64,000 nt of DNA from CAYQJL01 sp964573295 (GTDB taxonomy: Bacteria > Eisenbacteria > RBG-16-71-46 > CAIMUX01 > WJJG01): positions 1 through 64,000 of the forward strand of contig CAZNJE010000001.1 in assembly GCA_964573295.1 (NCBI GenBank). The letters are read 5' to 3'. The translations under genes and the position numbers were made by a program. Below the pieces are notes generated by a model that did not search any database, was not told where the DNA came from, and was given only the letters and a program-made list of their open reading frames with translations. Below, in pieces: positions 26,314 to 36,347 of the stretch (positions are counted from its first letter, which is position 1; each line of letters begins with the position of its first letter).

Positions 26314-29202
26314 CTAGATCTGTCCCCGGTGCTCCTCGCCTCCGGAGCCAATGGCCTCACGAATCACGGCCTGCGCGGCCGAGAGCCGGGCGATCGGCAC
26401 CCGGAAGGGCGAGCAACTCACATAGTCGAGGCCCACTCCATGGCAGAACTCCACGCTCTCCGGATCGCCTCCGTGCTCGCCGCAGATCCCGGTCTTCAGG
26501 CCCGGCTTGGCGCGCCGTCCCTCGTCGACCGCGATCTGGACCAGCCGCCCCACGCCCGTTCGATCCAGCGTCACGAAAGGATCCCGGGGCAGAATACCAA
26601 GCTCCACGTAGGAAGGAAGGAATTTACCCGCGTCATCGCGGGAGAGACCAAAGGTCATCTGCGTCAGATCGTTCGTTCCGAAGGAGAAAAAGTCGGCCTT
26701 ATTGGCTACTTGGCCGGCAGTTAGCGCCGCGCGTGGAACTTCGATCATGGTCCCGACCATGTAGTTGACGTCGACGCCGGCCGCCTCGATCAGCTTGCGA
26801 GCGATCGTATCGGCCACGGTTCGCTGGTTTGCGAGTTCCTCCATCGAACCAACCAGCGGGATCATGATCTCCGGATGGGTCTTGACACCCTCGCGGGCCA
26901 GCTCGATCGCGGCCTCGATGATCGCGCGCACTTGCATCTCGGTGATCTCGGGATAGGCGATCCCCAGGCGGCAACCACGGTGGCCAAGCATGGGGTTCAT
27001 CTCGGAGAGATCTTCCACGCGATCCAGGAGAAGCTCCTTCTCGGCAATCTGCTCGGGCGGCGCATTGCGCTCCTTGAGAAGTGCAACCTCGACGCGCAGC
27101 TCGTCCTTCTTCGGCAGGAACTCATGCAACGGCGGATCGAGCGTGCGGATGGTCACGGGCAGGTCGGCCATCGCCTTCAGGATGCCGTAGAAGTCTTCGC
27201 GCTGGAACGGCAAGATGTGGTCGAGCGCATCCTGGTACATTGCACGCGGCTCTTCGAGCTCTTCCTGCAGCCGCCGGAGAGTCTGCTCGACCTGCTCGCG
27301 GGCCTCACCCATCGCCTTCTCGAGCTCGACCTTCTTGCGCACGATCTCCGCTTCCAGGCGTTTGACCTGAGGCGCGAAGAGGATCATCTGCTGGACATAG
27401 GGCAACCGTTCCTCGGCGAAGAACATGTGCTCGGTGCGGCACAGTCCGATGCCCTCGGCGCCGAAGCGGCGGGCCAGTGTCGCTTGATCGGGCGTGTCCG
27501 CGTTGGTACGCACCTTCAGCCGGCGTTTCTGATCGGCCCACTCCATGAAGATCTTGAATTCACCACCCACCTCGGGCTCGATCGTCGCGACCTTACCGGC
27601 AATGACCTCACCGGTGGACCCATTCAGGCTCAGGTAGTCCCCGCGCGTGAGCGTCCTATCGCTGATCACGAGCTTCTGGTCTTCTTCGTCGACATCGATC
27701 GATGAGCAGCCGGCCACGCAGCACTTGCCCATGCCACGGGCCACCACCGCCGCGTGGGAGGTCATGCCGCCGGTGGCGGTCAAGATCCCTTCGGCCACAT
27801 CCATGCCGTGGATGTCGTCGGGCGAGGTCTCGTTTCGCACCAAGATCACCTTCTTGGGCATTCCGTCGTCTTCGAGCTCTTTCGACATGATCACGGCGTC
27901 ATCGGGATCGAAGACGACATGGCCAACAGCGGCGCCCGGCGAGGCGGCCAGGCCGCGGGCCAGGACCGTGTAGGAGGCCGAGCTATCGATACGCGGGTGC
28001 AGCAGCTGGTCGAGAGAGGTAGGATCGACACGCAGCAGCGCCTCATCCTGAGTAATGAGACCTTCATCAACCATCTCTACCGCGATCCGCACAGCAGCCT
28101 GCGTAGTGCGCTTCCCCGTGCGGGTCTGCAACATGAAGAGCTTGCCTTCCTGCACAGTGAACTCGAAGTCTTGCACGTCCCGGTAATGACGCTCGAGACG
28201 GGTTGTGATCTTCTCCAGCTCGTCGAAGACTTCGGGCATGTCACCCTGCAGTTCACGAATGGGGCGCGGTGTACGGATCCCCGCGACCACGTCTTCACCC
28301 TGCGCGTTGCGGAGGTACTCCCCGTAGAACTCCTTCTCGCCCGTGGCGGGATTGCGTGTGAACCCGACGCCGGTCGCCGACCCCTCGCCCATGTTGCCGA
28401 AGACCATGGCCTGAACGTTGACGGCCGTGCCCAGGCTGTTCGGGATACGGTTCTGCGCACGGTAGAAGACGGCGCGGTCGTTGTACCAGGAGCGGAAGAC
28501 GGCATCTCGGGACATGTCCAGCTGCTCATACGGATCCTGCGGGAACGGCTTGCCGGTCTTCTCCTCGATGAGGCTCTTGAACTCGCCCACCAAGCGCTTC
28601 ATGTCCTCTTCGCCCAGATCCAGGTCCAGAGAGACGCCCCGCTCCTGCTTGAGGGCGTGCATACGCTTCTCGAACGTGTCCTTGGGGATGCCCAAGACGA
28701 CATCCGCGAACATCTGGAGAAAGCGGCGGTAGCTGTCGTAGGCAAAGCGCGGGTTGCCGGTCTTGCTCGCTAGACCCTCGACCGAAGCATCGTTGAGTCC
28801 CAGATTGAGAATCGTGTCCATCATCCCTGGCATGGAAAACTTGGCGCCCGATCGCACGGATACGAGTAGAGGGTCCTCGGCGTCGCCCAAGCGCTTGCCC
28901 TGGGTCTCCTCCAGCTTGCGTAAGGTCTCGCGCTGCTGCTTGCGATACTCGTCCGGCAGGTGACCGCCCGTGGAGTAGAACAGGTTGCAGACCCGGGTGG
29001 TAATCGTGAATCCTGGAGGCACCGGGACCCCGGCACTGCTCATATCGGCGAGTCCGGCCCCCTTGCCTCCCAAGAGATCTCGCATATCCCCCCGACCCTC
29101 GGTGCCGTGAGGGCCGAAGTAGTACACCATCTTCTCGGCGGGATCCCAGTCGGCCATGGCCTGGGCCGTACCGCTACGCTTCGTTTCCGATTGCACCGTC
29201 AT
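26314..29202 (-). CDS. ppdK: Pyruvate, phosphate dikinase
   Basis: 962 aa, cytoplasmic. It interconverts pyruvate, ATP and phosphate with PEP, AMP and pyrophosphate. The ATP-grasp N-terminus contains GGKGAGLADMSSAGVPVPPG; the swivelling phosphohistidine domain has GGMTSHAAVVARGMGKCC with catalytic His near residue 480; the TIM-barrel has GLCRTEHMFF, EVPRAALTA, FFSFGTNDLTQMTFG and the GICGEHGGDPES loop near 905. It is ~80 residues longer than classic PPDK, mainly a charged helical insertion rich in Glu and Arg (around EAEIVRKKVELEKAMGEA). The ATG at 29202 has GGAGGT 7 nt upstream. Depending on flux it supports gluconeogenesis or glycolytic ATP gain. Confidence 0.97.
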   Translation of the reverse strand: MTVQSETKRSGTAQAMADWDPAEKMVYYFGPHGTEGRGDMRDLLGGKGAGLADMSSAGVPVPPGFTITTRVCNLFYSTGGHLPDEYRKQQRETLRKLEETQGKRLGDAEDPLLVSVRSGAKFSMPGMMDTILNLGLNDASVEGLASKTGNPRFAYDSYRRFLQMFADVVLGIPKDTFEKRMHALKQERGVSLDLDLGEEDMKRLVGEFKSLIEEKTGKPFPQDPYEQLDMSRDAVFRSWYNDRAVFYRAQNRIPNSLGTAVNVQAMVFGNMGEGSATGVGFTRNPATGEKEFYGEYLRNAQGEDVVAGIRTPRPIRELQGDMPEVFDELEKITTRLERHYRDVQDFEFTVQEGKLFMLQTRTGKRTTQAAVRIAVEMVDEGLITQDEALLRVDPTSLDQLLHPRIDSSASYTVLARGLAASPGAAVGHVVFDPDDAVIMSKELEDDGMPKKVILVRNETSPDDIHGMDVAEGILTATGGMTSHAAVVARGMGKCCVAGCSSIDVDEEDQKLVISDRTLTRGDYLSLNGSTGEVIAGKVATIEPEVGGEFKIFMEWADQKRRLKVRTNADTPDQATLARRFGAEGIGLCRTEHMFFAEERLPYVQQMILFAPQVKRLEAEIVRKKVELEKAMGEAREQVEQTLRRLQEELEEPRAMYQDALDHILPFQREDFYGILKAMADLPVTIRTLDPPLHEFLPKKDELRVEVALLKERNAPPEQIAEKELLLDRVEDLSEMNPMLGHRGCRLGIAYPEITEMQVRAIIEAAIELAREGVKTHPEIMIPLVGSMEELANQRTVADTIARKLIEAAGVDVNYMVGTMIEVPRAALTAGQVANKADFFSFGTNDLTQMTFGLSRDDAGKFLPSYVELGILPRDPFVTLDRTGVGRLVQIAVDEGRRAKPGLKTGICGEHGGDPESVEFCHGVGLDYVSCSPFRVPIARLSAAQAVIREAIGSGGEEHRGQI

Positions 29203-29291
29203 GCCGTCTACCTCCATCTGGACTCCGAAACCTACCCCTTGTCCCGCTGTGAGCGGCCCCGCAATAGGCCTTCTCTAGAAAGCCAGCTCGA

Positions 29292-29443
29292 TGATCCGTC
29301 TGGCGATCCTCGCCAGCAGCCCGGGGCGACGATCCGTCTAGCGATCCTCGCCAGCAGCCCGGGGCGACGATCCGTCTGGCGATCCTCGCCAGCAGCCCGG
29401 GGCGACGATCCGTCTGGCGATCCTCGCCAGCAGCCCGGGGCGA
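29292..29443. repeat. 38-bp tandem array, about 4 units
   Basis: Units contain GGCGATCCTCGCCAGCAGCC followed by CGGGGCGACGATCCGTCT; nearly identical copies. Each copy includes the short palindrome GGCGATCCTCGCC, so the RNA or single strand could fold in every unit. Confidence 0.95.
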
Positions 29444-29631
29444 CTCGGGTGCCCGAGTTCCGTTTGGGGACGGGCCCCGCGCCACACACGCCGTGGGACA
29501 TCCCCCGCGAGTACAACACTAAAGAGTCGGCGCTCCCTCTCCCTTTCTGTCGGACTTGCTACCTCAGACCAGCGCCCGGTGCAAGTCTGGTGCACATCCG
29601 TCGTATCGCCGTCCCGTCGGGTCGCCACACC

Positions 29632-29770
29632 GCTGTGCCGCCGTGCCGCCGTGTCGTCGTGCCGCCGTGCCGTCGTGCCGTCGTGCCACCGTGCCGCCGT
29701 GCCGCCGTGTCGTCGTGCCGCCGTGCCGTCGTGCCGTCGTGCCGCCGTGCCGTCGTGCCGCCGTGCCGCC
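29632..29770. repeat. 8-bp tandem array, about 17 units
   Basis: GTGCCGCC with variants GTGCCGTC, GTGTCGTC and GTGCCACC. This is the third independent 8-bp array in the window and is unrelated in sequence to those at 471 and 794. Confidence 0.95.
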
Positions 29771-29835
29771 GGAAGATCGGCTACCACAGTCGAAATCCCG
29801 CGACCAGTGACTACATGAGAACGCCGCCAGCTGCC

Positions 29836-29977
29836 CCTCACCGCAACGAACCGCCCTTCTACCCAACTGACTGCCCTCACCGCAACGAACCGCCCTTCTA
29901 CCCAACTGACTGCCCTCACCGCAACGAACCGCCCTTCTCCCAAACGGACTGCCCGCACCTCAACGGACCGCCCTTCT
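29836..29977. repeat. 39-bp tandem array, 3.6 units
   Basis: Units start CCTCACCGCAACGAACCGCC; the first two are identical, and the third and the partial fourth progressively diverge. Confidence 0.95.
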
Positions 29978-30200
29978 TTGGCCGAACGTTCGAGCATACA
30001 CGGAATCGGCCGGTGAGTTGCCCGCGGAGTTCTAATGCCACAAAAAAGCGCAGCCGGATGAGACCGCAAGATGACGCCATGGCCACAGGCCGGCTCACGG
30101 TGGAACATCCCAACGACCACCCGGCCCCGGGGGGCGTCGCGGGTGTCAAGCGGCGATCCGCCACCGCGCTGGATACTCACCGGGCATGGATGGCAGAGCG

Positions 30201-30296
30201 TGCCGGGCAGCGGTCCGCCGCGGTGGGACAGTCACCTGCCGGGCAGCAGTCCGCCGCGGTGGGACGGCCACCTGCCAGGCAGCAGTCCGCCGCGGG
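30201..30296. repeat. 36-bp tandem array, 2.7 units
   Basis: Units start TGCCGGGCAGCGGTCCGCCG; two full copies and a partial third, ending right at the stop of the WD40-like gene. Confidence 0.93.
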
Positions 30297-30303
30297 CTGA
30301 AGG

Positions 30304-32118
30304 TTAGCGCACGAGCGTTAGGAAACCGCGGGTCGACTCGCCGGTAGGCGTCTCGACTGAGTAAACGTACACCCCGGCGGTCACTGCGCGGTCGTGTTCG
30401 TTGCGCAGGTCCCAGGGGCAGGCGCCGCCGGTCACATCACCGGCGCTGGGGACATGTTCGAGCTTGCGGACCAGGTCCCCGCTGCTGGTGTAGATGCGAA
30501 TCGTGGCCCGCTCGGGCAGATTCACGAATCGCACCAGGGGTTCACTCAACGGACCGTAGCTGGATCCCTCCTCGCCCTCGATGTAGGGATTGGGAACCAC
30601 ATAGACCTCATCGAGCAACGGTGGAGTCCGGGTCGGATCCTCCCGTGCCCGCAAAGGAACGGGCTCGTCGTACTCCGCCAGGCCGAAGTAGCCCTCTTCT
30701 ACCGTGTTGCGCCTGTCAATGAACGTGGCGCCATCCAAGTAACGCCAGTAGTACTTGACCAGGCTGTAGTAGAAGGGAATTCCGTTGTGGGGACCCGCGA
30801 CAAGGCGTTCCTCGTCGCCATCTTCGAAGATTATCGAGTCCGGATCGGTGAAGACACGCAGCGTATCAAGCGAGGTCCATCCCCAGGTGGTATCTCCGAA
30901 GTCATAGACTCGCAGCAGACTCATGCGCTCGGTCAGTTGGTCCGGATGAAGTCCCCGGTAGACTCGATAGCCGCCGAAGCACTCTGGAATGTCCTCGCTG
31001 GGAATGCATTGCCCCTGATACCACCACTCGAGGAGACCACTCGGCCCACCGAAGAATCCGGTCACACCCTCACGAGACAGGGTGTATGCGGTGATATCGT
31101 GCCCCAAGTCGTCGACGGCGCCGTAGCTGCGGCCTGTGTGCCCATCGATAAATCCCACGCGACCGTCTGCGAACGCATAGGTGATGAAGCTACTGGCATT
31201 GGGCGTGAACGAAATGTTGATCGCTGCCGGGATATCTGGCTCGAAGCGCCCAATGATGCTCTGCGCCACCGTGGTCCAGAGAATCACCGTCCCGTTCGCG
31301 GCCGCGCTCGCCAAGCGGCGCCCATCCTCCGAGAACGAGAAATCGACGATCTCGGCGCCATCATGCTCGAGCTCGTTGATCCGGACCTGATTGTCAAAGG
31401 ACTGCAGCCACACGCGTCCGGTCTCGGTGCCAATGGCCAGCCGTGAGCTGGTTCGGTTCAAAGCAATCGCCGTTGGCCTGCTCGAGAAGGCCATCTCTGG
31501 CGGCAGTGAATCGGATATAACTCCGGGCCGGATCCAGCGCCGCCACAAACCGTCATCACCAATGGTCACATGCATGGAATCACGCTCCCCGGCTAGCGGG
31601 CGAAACGCGATGCCACGCACCGGGCCGTCGTGGGCATCCTCCAGCATCCAGGCGGCCTCGGTCAGCGGCCGCCACAACGCAACCTGGCCGTTCTCGAGCC
31701 CTGCCGCCAACAAGGATCCGGTGGGATGCACGGCAAAGGAGAGGGGCTCATAGCCTGCATCCAGGGCGGCCAAAGTGTCCAGGGCGGTGTAGCCACCCTC
31801 GGGCGTCTCTTGCAAGCGGATGAAGGTCCGGCGGCCGGCGTCCCACGCCCAAAGCTGTTCGCCATCACGGGTGAAGCCCAGAAAACCAATCTCGCCAAGA
31901 CCCAGCGCAGCCTGTCCCTGAGGGAACAGCTTCAGGTTTCCGGTGAAGACCGGATCGTCGCTGTCAGGCTGCCAAGTCAGCGTCACCTTACGATCACCGA
32001 GGACCGGATCAGGATCGAACGACGCCGCGGCGGCTTGTCCACCCAGCACATCGGCGCCCCCGGCGAAGACGATCAGACCCATCCCCATTGATAGGACTTT
32101 TCTCACCCAATCTTTCAT
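30304..32118 (-). CDS. Exported WD40-like protein with FlgD-type C-terminal domain
   Basis: 604 aa. It starts with a signal peptide (SMGMGLIVFAGGADVLGG, then QAAAASF). Residues ~60-340 are WD40-like blades: PLSFAVHPTGSLLAAGLENGQVALW, VDFSFSEDGRRLASAAANGTVILW (both cut here into families of GxV-LW endings), and related segments. The last ~90 residues (VYVVPNPYIEGEEG, IRIYTSSGDLVRKLEH, AGVYVYSVETP, GFLTLVR) match the FlgD-Ig/T9SS-type C-terminal sandwich. It is probably secreted or surface attached. It is last of five co-oriented exported-protein genes, 48 nt after its neighbour. The start at 32118 was chosen because GAGAGGTG lies about 8 nt upstream. No specific function is recognised. Confidence 0.83.
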   Translation of the reverse strand: MKDWVRKVLSMGMGLIVFAGGADVLGGQAAAASFDPDPVLGDRKVTLTWQPDSDDPVFTGNLKLFPQGQAALGLGEIGFLGFTRDGEQLWAWDAGRRTFIRLQETPEGGYTALDTLAALDAGYEPLSFAVHPTGSLLAAGLENGQVALWRPLTEAAWMLEDAHDGPVRGIAFRPLAGERDSMHVTIGDDGLWRRWIRPGVISDSLPPEMAFSSRPTAIALNRTSSRLAIGTETGRVWLQSFDNQVRINELEHDGAEIVDFSFSEDGRRLASAAANGTVILWTTVAQSIIGRFEPDIPAAINISFTPNASSFITYAFADGRVGFIDGHTGRSYGAVDDLGHDITAYTLSREGVTGFFGGPSGLLEWWYQGQCIPSEDIPECFGGYRVYRGLHPDQLTERMSLLRVYDFGDTTWGWTSLDTLRVFTDPDSIIFEDGDEERLVAGPHNGIPFYYSLVKYYWRYLDGATFIDRRNTVEEGYFGLAEYDEPVPLRAREDPTRTPPLLDEVYVVPNPYIEGEEGSSYGPLSEPLVRFVNLPERATIRIYTSSGDLVRKLEHVPSAGDVTGGACPWDLRNEHDRAVTAGVYVYSVETPTGESTRGFLTLVR

Positions 32119-32166
32119 CAGCCGCACCTCTCCCGACAACCCGCCAACGGCGAGCCTCTACGCATC

Positions 32167-34380
32167 CTAGAAGTCGGAGCCATTCACCAGCCAATGGAGT
32201 GCATTGGTCATCGCGTTGCCCACCGCGGCCTCCTCGAAGAAGAACGGGTGGAAAGAGAAACAGACGATTCGGCCGCGATCGGTATCCTCGCCCTCAAGCG
32301 GGTAAGTTCGCCACGCGATCGGGTTGCCCTCGAGATCGGATAACTCATTCGGAACCCGCGTCCGCGCACGGTACAGGATGTCCATGCCTTCCTGAAGCTC
32401 ATACCAGGGCGTGACATTCGGGTCCGCAACGTCAGAGATCAGCGCTTCATAGTTCATGACCCCGCGCTCGCACGGCCATCGAGCCGTGTCGAGGAACAGG
32501 TCGGGATAGACCGGATTCTCGGCGATGGCCGCGCGCAGCGCCTCGTCCGGGTTCCCCTGCGTCGTGGCCCCACGAGGCTTGTCCACGCAGCTGGTGAGAT
32601 TCAGGTACTGCCACAGGAAGCTCAACCGGTTCCAGTAGTAGCCGGCCTGAAAATCGTTCTCCCGGGGGCACTTCGGATCAGCGTTGTCGAAACCGATCAG
32701 ACCAGCGATCGTCTGGGCGGGGCCGATGAAGGTGGTGAGCAAGAGGTTCCCGCCGAGCCCGACATACGCCGAGAGATACTGGTTCACACCCGCCGCCTGA
32801 CGAAGCCCGGTGGCCTGGTCATGCCCGCAGTCCCAGATCACGGTCTGATACCGGCCCAGCACATCGAGGAACTCGCTCTCGATTCGGGGGGCCGGGTTGG
32901 CCTCGTTGTCCGGATAGACCATGTAGTGGTCGACGCGGTCGCTGGGCAGCATGAAGTCCCGAACCCCCGAAAGAACCCCCCCGTACTGTCCGGTGGCCTC
33001 ATCATAGGTCAGACGCCACTGATCGGTGACCTCATCCCCGAGCAACGTTCCGCTACACTGATCTTTCGGAGCATAGCGCAAGTCGTCGACGATCAAGAAC
33101 GGCTTGTCGAAGGAGAAGTCAGCGACGTTGATCTTGACGGCACACCGCGTCTCGGTAGCAGGGTTGTTCGAGACATCCCGCATCTTCAGGTAGAAGTAGT
33201 GTACATCGGGCCCCTCGGAGGAAAAGGAAATCACCTGCTGCATCCGGGTGCGCGTTGCCCAACCGATCCAGCCGCCCCGGCCATCGATCGACCGGAACGA
33301 CTCGTCGTCCGGATCCGGAATGTCGAAGCCGTAGTTGCTGGGACCCGACTCGGTGCCGCTCAAGCTGGCATCCCCGATCCATTGGAAACGAATCGGTTGA
33401 TCGGGCGCCACAGTCACCTCCCAGGGGTCCGGCGGGTAGGCCCCGGAATTGAACTGCCGGTTGCCCAGGGCCGGTTCGAAGAGGATCACGTTGATGCGTC
33501 GGTCGTCGACAGTGAAAACGACATAGTTGCGGTTCCGCGAAAACTCCTGCTCCTCAGCGCCCGCTTCGTCTACCGCCTTGATGATGAATCCGTAGCGCTG
33601 GTAGACCTCCATGTTCTCGAGCCAGTACTCGCCCACCGTGCCCGGGACCTCTTGCCACTTGCGCCGCGCCTTGTCATACAGCTCACTATCATCGAGCGGA
33701 TACTCGCTGCGGACCGGAGTCGCACGCAGCAGGTTTGTGCTGTCGGCAAACACGCGCAGGAGCGCCTCCTGGTCGTCGAGCTGAATGCTGGTAGGAACCT
33801 TGACCAGCTTCAGCTCGAAGCGAGCCGGCAGATTGTCCGCGCGGGATCCATCCTCGTCCACGCCCAGCCAGCTCACCTTGAGGGTCGAAGCCCACCGGGC
33901 GCTCTCTTGGGGTTCGGGCTGCGTGATTCGCGTGACCGGAGCAATCGTTTGCGCATTGAAGAAGCGCTTATCAGGCACCGATCGGTCGAAGTTGTCGTCG
34001 ACCGATCGGACGTAGAAGGTGTGCCAATCGGCAAAGGTCTCATCGTCCCCGCTATTCTCCGTAGCGGGGAAGGAGATGACCTCGTCGAACTGGTTCGTCC
34101 GATTCCAGGCGTTCTCGGAAATCGTATCGTCGATGGCCCACTCGAACCAACGCACCACCCCGTCGTTGTCCGAACCCGCCCAGTAGAAGTGCACCCGCGC
34201 CTCAGCGTCGAGGCCGTCTTCCAGCACACCGCCGGTGATACGCACCGAGGGACGCTCATTGGGCAGAACCTCACCGCTGAACTCTTCTTCGGGGAACAGG
34301 ATACAGCCGCCGGCCGCGAGGACGACCACCAGTGCCAGCCAGACGGCCCGTCCCCTGCCCTGCGTGCGATTGAGTTTCAT
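32167..34380 (-). CDS. Large lipoprotein, paralogue A
   Basis: 737 aa. The lipoprotein signal ends VVVLAAGGC, followed by ILFPEEEFSG. The N-terminal module has HFYWAGSDNDGVVRWFEWAI and FYVRSVDDNFDRS, resembling Ig/fibronectin-like segments. The middle contains ASLSGTESGPSNYGFDIPDP and HYFYLKMRDVSNNPATETRC. The C-terminal third (DVLGRYQTVIWDCGHDQ, VNQYLSAYVGLGGNLLLTTF, DRGRIVCFSFHPFFFEEAAV) resembles proteins that hold a degenerate amidotransferase-like fold. The 785-aa gene product at 36348-38705 is similar over nearly its whole length, so the pair arose by duplication. The role is unknown; it is presumably in the outer membrane or periplasm. Confidence 0.8.
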   Translation of the reverse strand: MKLNRTQGRGRAVWLALVVVLAAGGCILFPEEEFSGEVLPNERPSVRITGGVLEDGLDAEARVHFYWAGSDNDGVVRWFEWAIDDTISENAWNRTNQFDEVISFPATENSGDDETFADWHTFYVRSVDDNFDRSVPDKRFFNAQTIAPVTRITQPEPQESARWASTLKVSWLGVDEDGSRADNLPARFELKLVKVPTSIQLDDQEALLRVFADSTNLLRATPVRSEYPLDDSELYDKARRKWQEVPGTVGEYWLENMEVYQRYGFIIKAVDEAGAEEQEFSRNRNYVVFTVDDRRINVILFEPALGNRQFNSGAYPPDPWEVTVAPDQPIRFQWIGDASLSGTESGPSNYGFDIPDPDDESFRSIDGRGGWIGWATRTRMQQVISFSSEGPDVHYFYLKMRDVSNNPATETRCAVKINVADFSFDKPFLIVDDLRYAPKDQCSGTLLGDEVTDQWRLTYDEATGQYGGVLSGVRDFMLPSDRVDHYMVYPDNEANPAPRIESEFLDVLGRYQTVIWDCGHDQATGLRQAAGVNQYLSAYVGLGGNLLLTTFIGPAQTIAGLIGFDNADPKCPRENDFQAGYYWNRLSFLWQYLNLTSCVDKPRGATTQGNPDEALRAAIAENPVYPDLFLDTARWPCERGVMNYEALISDVADPNVTPWYELQEGMDILYRARTRVPNELSDLEGNPIAWRTYPLEGEDTDRGRIVCFSFHPFFFEEAAVGNAMTNALHWLVNGSDF

Positions 34381-34450
34381 GGGACATCCCCTCTCTCGAT
34401 GCGTGCCGGTCTGCTCCCGGCAGGTGCCCCCATCTTGCGCCCGTTACGAA

Positions 34451-36082
34451 TCAGTCCGTGACGGTGAAGGGTATCGTGCGAAAAGAACGCCTGGTACCGC
34501 CATCGCCTCTAGCATTTTCTTCGATGCGCACACCGAGCTCGTAGTCACCCGGACCTGCGCAGTTTCCCGGCCAGGGGAAGAAGAGCTCGCGGTAGGTTTC
34601 CATCGACTCCTCGTTGCGCAGCGTGTACAGCACGCTACCGCAGGGACCGAACAGCCGGAAGGCATAGTGGAAGTCGACCGTGGTGCTGTCGGGATCGATG
34701 GCTCGTACGCGCAGCTTCAGCGCCAGGGCCGAATCGGGCACACCGACAGATTCTTCGCCCCAAGCAATAAGCGAATCCCAGGAGACGGTGCCGTGCGGAA
34801 GCGGATGCATGAGAAGCTCGGGCTCACCCTCGGCGGCCACATTGCGCCGCAGATTGGGTGCTCGGTTGACATAGAGCCCCACGCTGGCCGGGGTCCCATC
34901 CCGGCGGCCAAGCGCGTCCTGGCAGCGAGCGTAGATGAAGTTGTTCGTCGTCGTGAGCCCGTTCTTCTGGATCGTGTTGTCTTCTCCCACGTTCGAGTCC
35001 CACTGCCCCACACCCAGACGCCACTGGAAACCGGAAACGCTGGTGCCTTCCTCCCCGTCTGGATCGTAGCCGCGAAGCTTCATTCGGACATCCACATTGC
35101 GAACCCGTCCAGATGCCGTACTCGTCATCGGGATCGTGTCACCCTCGAAGACGACCAACGAATCGACGTCGTAGCCACGCGATTCGGCAATGAAGTAGAC
35201 GGCCGAATCCTGGATCGTCGGATTCCATCTGCGATCGAAGTAGGTCTGCGGATCCTTGTTCCAGACGAAGGTCCGTACGGTGGGATCAAGTCCCTTGAAG
35301 CCCGCATCGTCGACTGCCTGGAGCCGGAACGTGTACTTGCCGGTGCTGAGATCCTCGTAGACGGCCGTGGTATCCTCGGGCCCTCCCACGATCGGCGCGT
35401 TCTCGATCGGGAGGAGCCAGTACTCGTACTCGACGATCGTGCCCACCGTGTCGATCTCGCCTTGCTCGTTGATCATCCGATCGTTGTCGACGCCCCGCCA
35501 ATTGAAACGCACATCCCACCCGGTGGGAATCGTGTCGGTGGGCACCGTCTCGTTCGTGGAGGTAAGCTCCATGACGCCCGGGTCGTCTGGATCATAGGCC
35601 TCGGCGGTGGTGAAGATCGGCTTCGGCGGAATGAGGTCCACCGCGCCGAAAAAGGCCCAAGCAGGCTCCGGATCGGTGGCCCCTCGGTCGTCGATTGCCC
35701 GGACGTAGAACCGGTGGCCCAGAAGCTGCTGCGAGGCACCGACAGGCATCAAAAAGACCGAGTCGGTCCGAGTGGTGTGGTGATAGGTAATCGTATCTTC
35801 GTCAGCCGGGAAGGAGTCGGTGATCGCGTACTCGTACCCGGTGATTCGACCGTCCGCATCATTCCCGTACCAGTAGAGGTGGACCCGGTAGAAGGTGGCG
35901 GTGCTGTCGGGCGGCACACCGGTGAGGTAGGTATCGGGCGCCTGATTCGTATCCAGACCGGATTCGAGTTCATCGCGGCAACCGAATAGGAGGACCACCA
36001 TTAGCCCTGATGCCAGGGCCAGGACCGAAAACGACCGCCGCGCGAGCGAGGCGCCTGCGCGTCCGCGGCTGAATTTGAACAT
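34451..36082 (-). CDS. Lipoprotein with Ig-like modules, paralogue B
   Basis: 543 aa. The lipoprotein signal is LASGLMVVLLFGC, followed by RDELESGLDTNQAP. The first module, VHLYWYGNDADGRITGYEYAI with HRFYVRAIDDRG, matches the N-terminal module of the two flanking lipoproteins; further modules contain FRLQAVDDAGFKG and YVNRAPNLRRN. It lacks the C-terminal third of its neighbours. The ATG at 36082 has GGGAGGGAG 5 nt upstream. It sits between paralogues A and C, 70 nt before A. Function unknown; the repeated modules suggest binding of a polymer or protein at the cell surface. Confidence 0.78.
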   Translation of the reverse strand: MFKFSRGRAGASLARRSFSVLALASGLMVVLLFGCRDELESGLDTNQAPDTYLTGVPPDSTATFYRVHLYWYGNDADGRITGYEYAITDSFPADEDTITYHHTTRTDSVFLMPVGASQQLLGHRFYVRAIDDRGATDPEPAWAFFGAVDLIPPKPIFTTAEAYDPDDPGVMELTSTNETVPTDTIPTGWDVRFNWRGVDNDRMINEQGEIDTVGTIVEYEYWLLPIENAPIVGGPEDTTAVYEDLSTGKYTFRLQAVDDAGFKGLDPTVRTFVWNKDPQTYFDRRWNPTIQDSAVYFIAESRGYDVDSLVVFEGDTIPMTSTASGRVRNVDVRMKLRGYDPDGEEGTSVSGFQWRLGVGQWDSNVGEDNTIQKNGLTTTNNFIYARCQDALGRRDGTPASVGLYVNRAPNLRRNVAAEGEPELLMHPLPHGTVSWDSLIAWGEESVGVPDSALALKLRVRAIDPDSTTVDFHYAFRLFGPCGSVLYTLRNEESMETYRELFFPWPGNCAGPGDYELGVRIEENARGDGGTRRSFRTIPFTVTD

Positions 36083-36347
36083 GTTACTCCCTCCCATAGA
36101 GTACCGCAGGCTAGCAGAGCCTCCAGAGGGGTGTCAATCCGAAATGGGAGCGAACCCCTATCCCTGCAAAGAGAAAGCGGCCCGCCCACCTCACCCTTTT
36201 CCCCGCAAATAGTCTAGTGGTCAGGTGCACGGATGACTAGGCGGAGAACACCACACCTGCCGTGCCGTCCCGAGCACTCCCGCACCGGCTGCGTCAACTC
36301 GGCAAGCCGCACCGGCCACCTCATCTCGGGAGGCCGGCAGGACCAAA

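Larger units (their letters stand above)
29203..30303. other. 1.1-kb gene-free region with four unrelated arrays
   Basis: Upstream of ppdK and downstream of the WD40-like gene. It contains 38-, 8-, 39- and 36-bp arrays one after another, with little unique sequence between them (mainly 29444-29630, 29773-29835 and 29978-30200). Long open frames run through it on both strands, but their translations are pure repeat and none looks like a protein. Confidence 0.8.

Noticed and set aside
28960..30300. A 446-aa plus-strand frame and a 280-aa minus-strand frame upstream of ppdK.
   Set aside because: Both read through four arrays and antisense ppdK sequence; composition is not protein-like.
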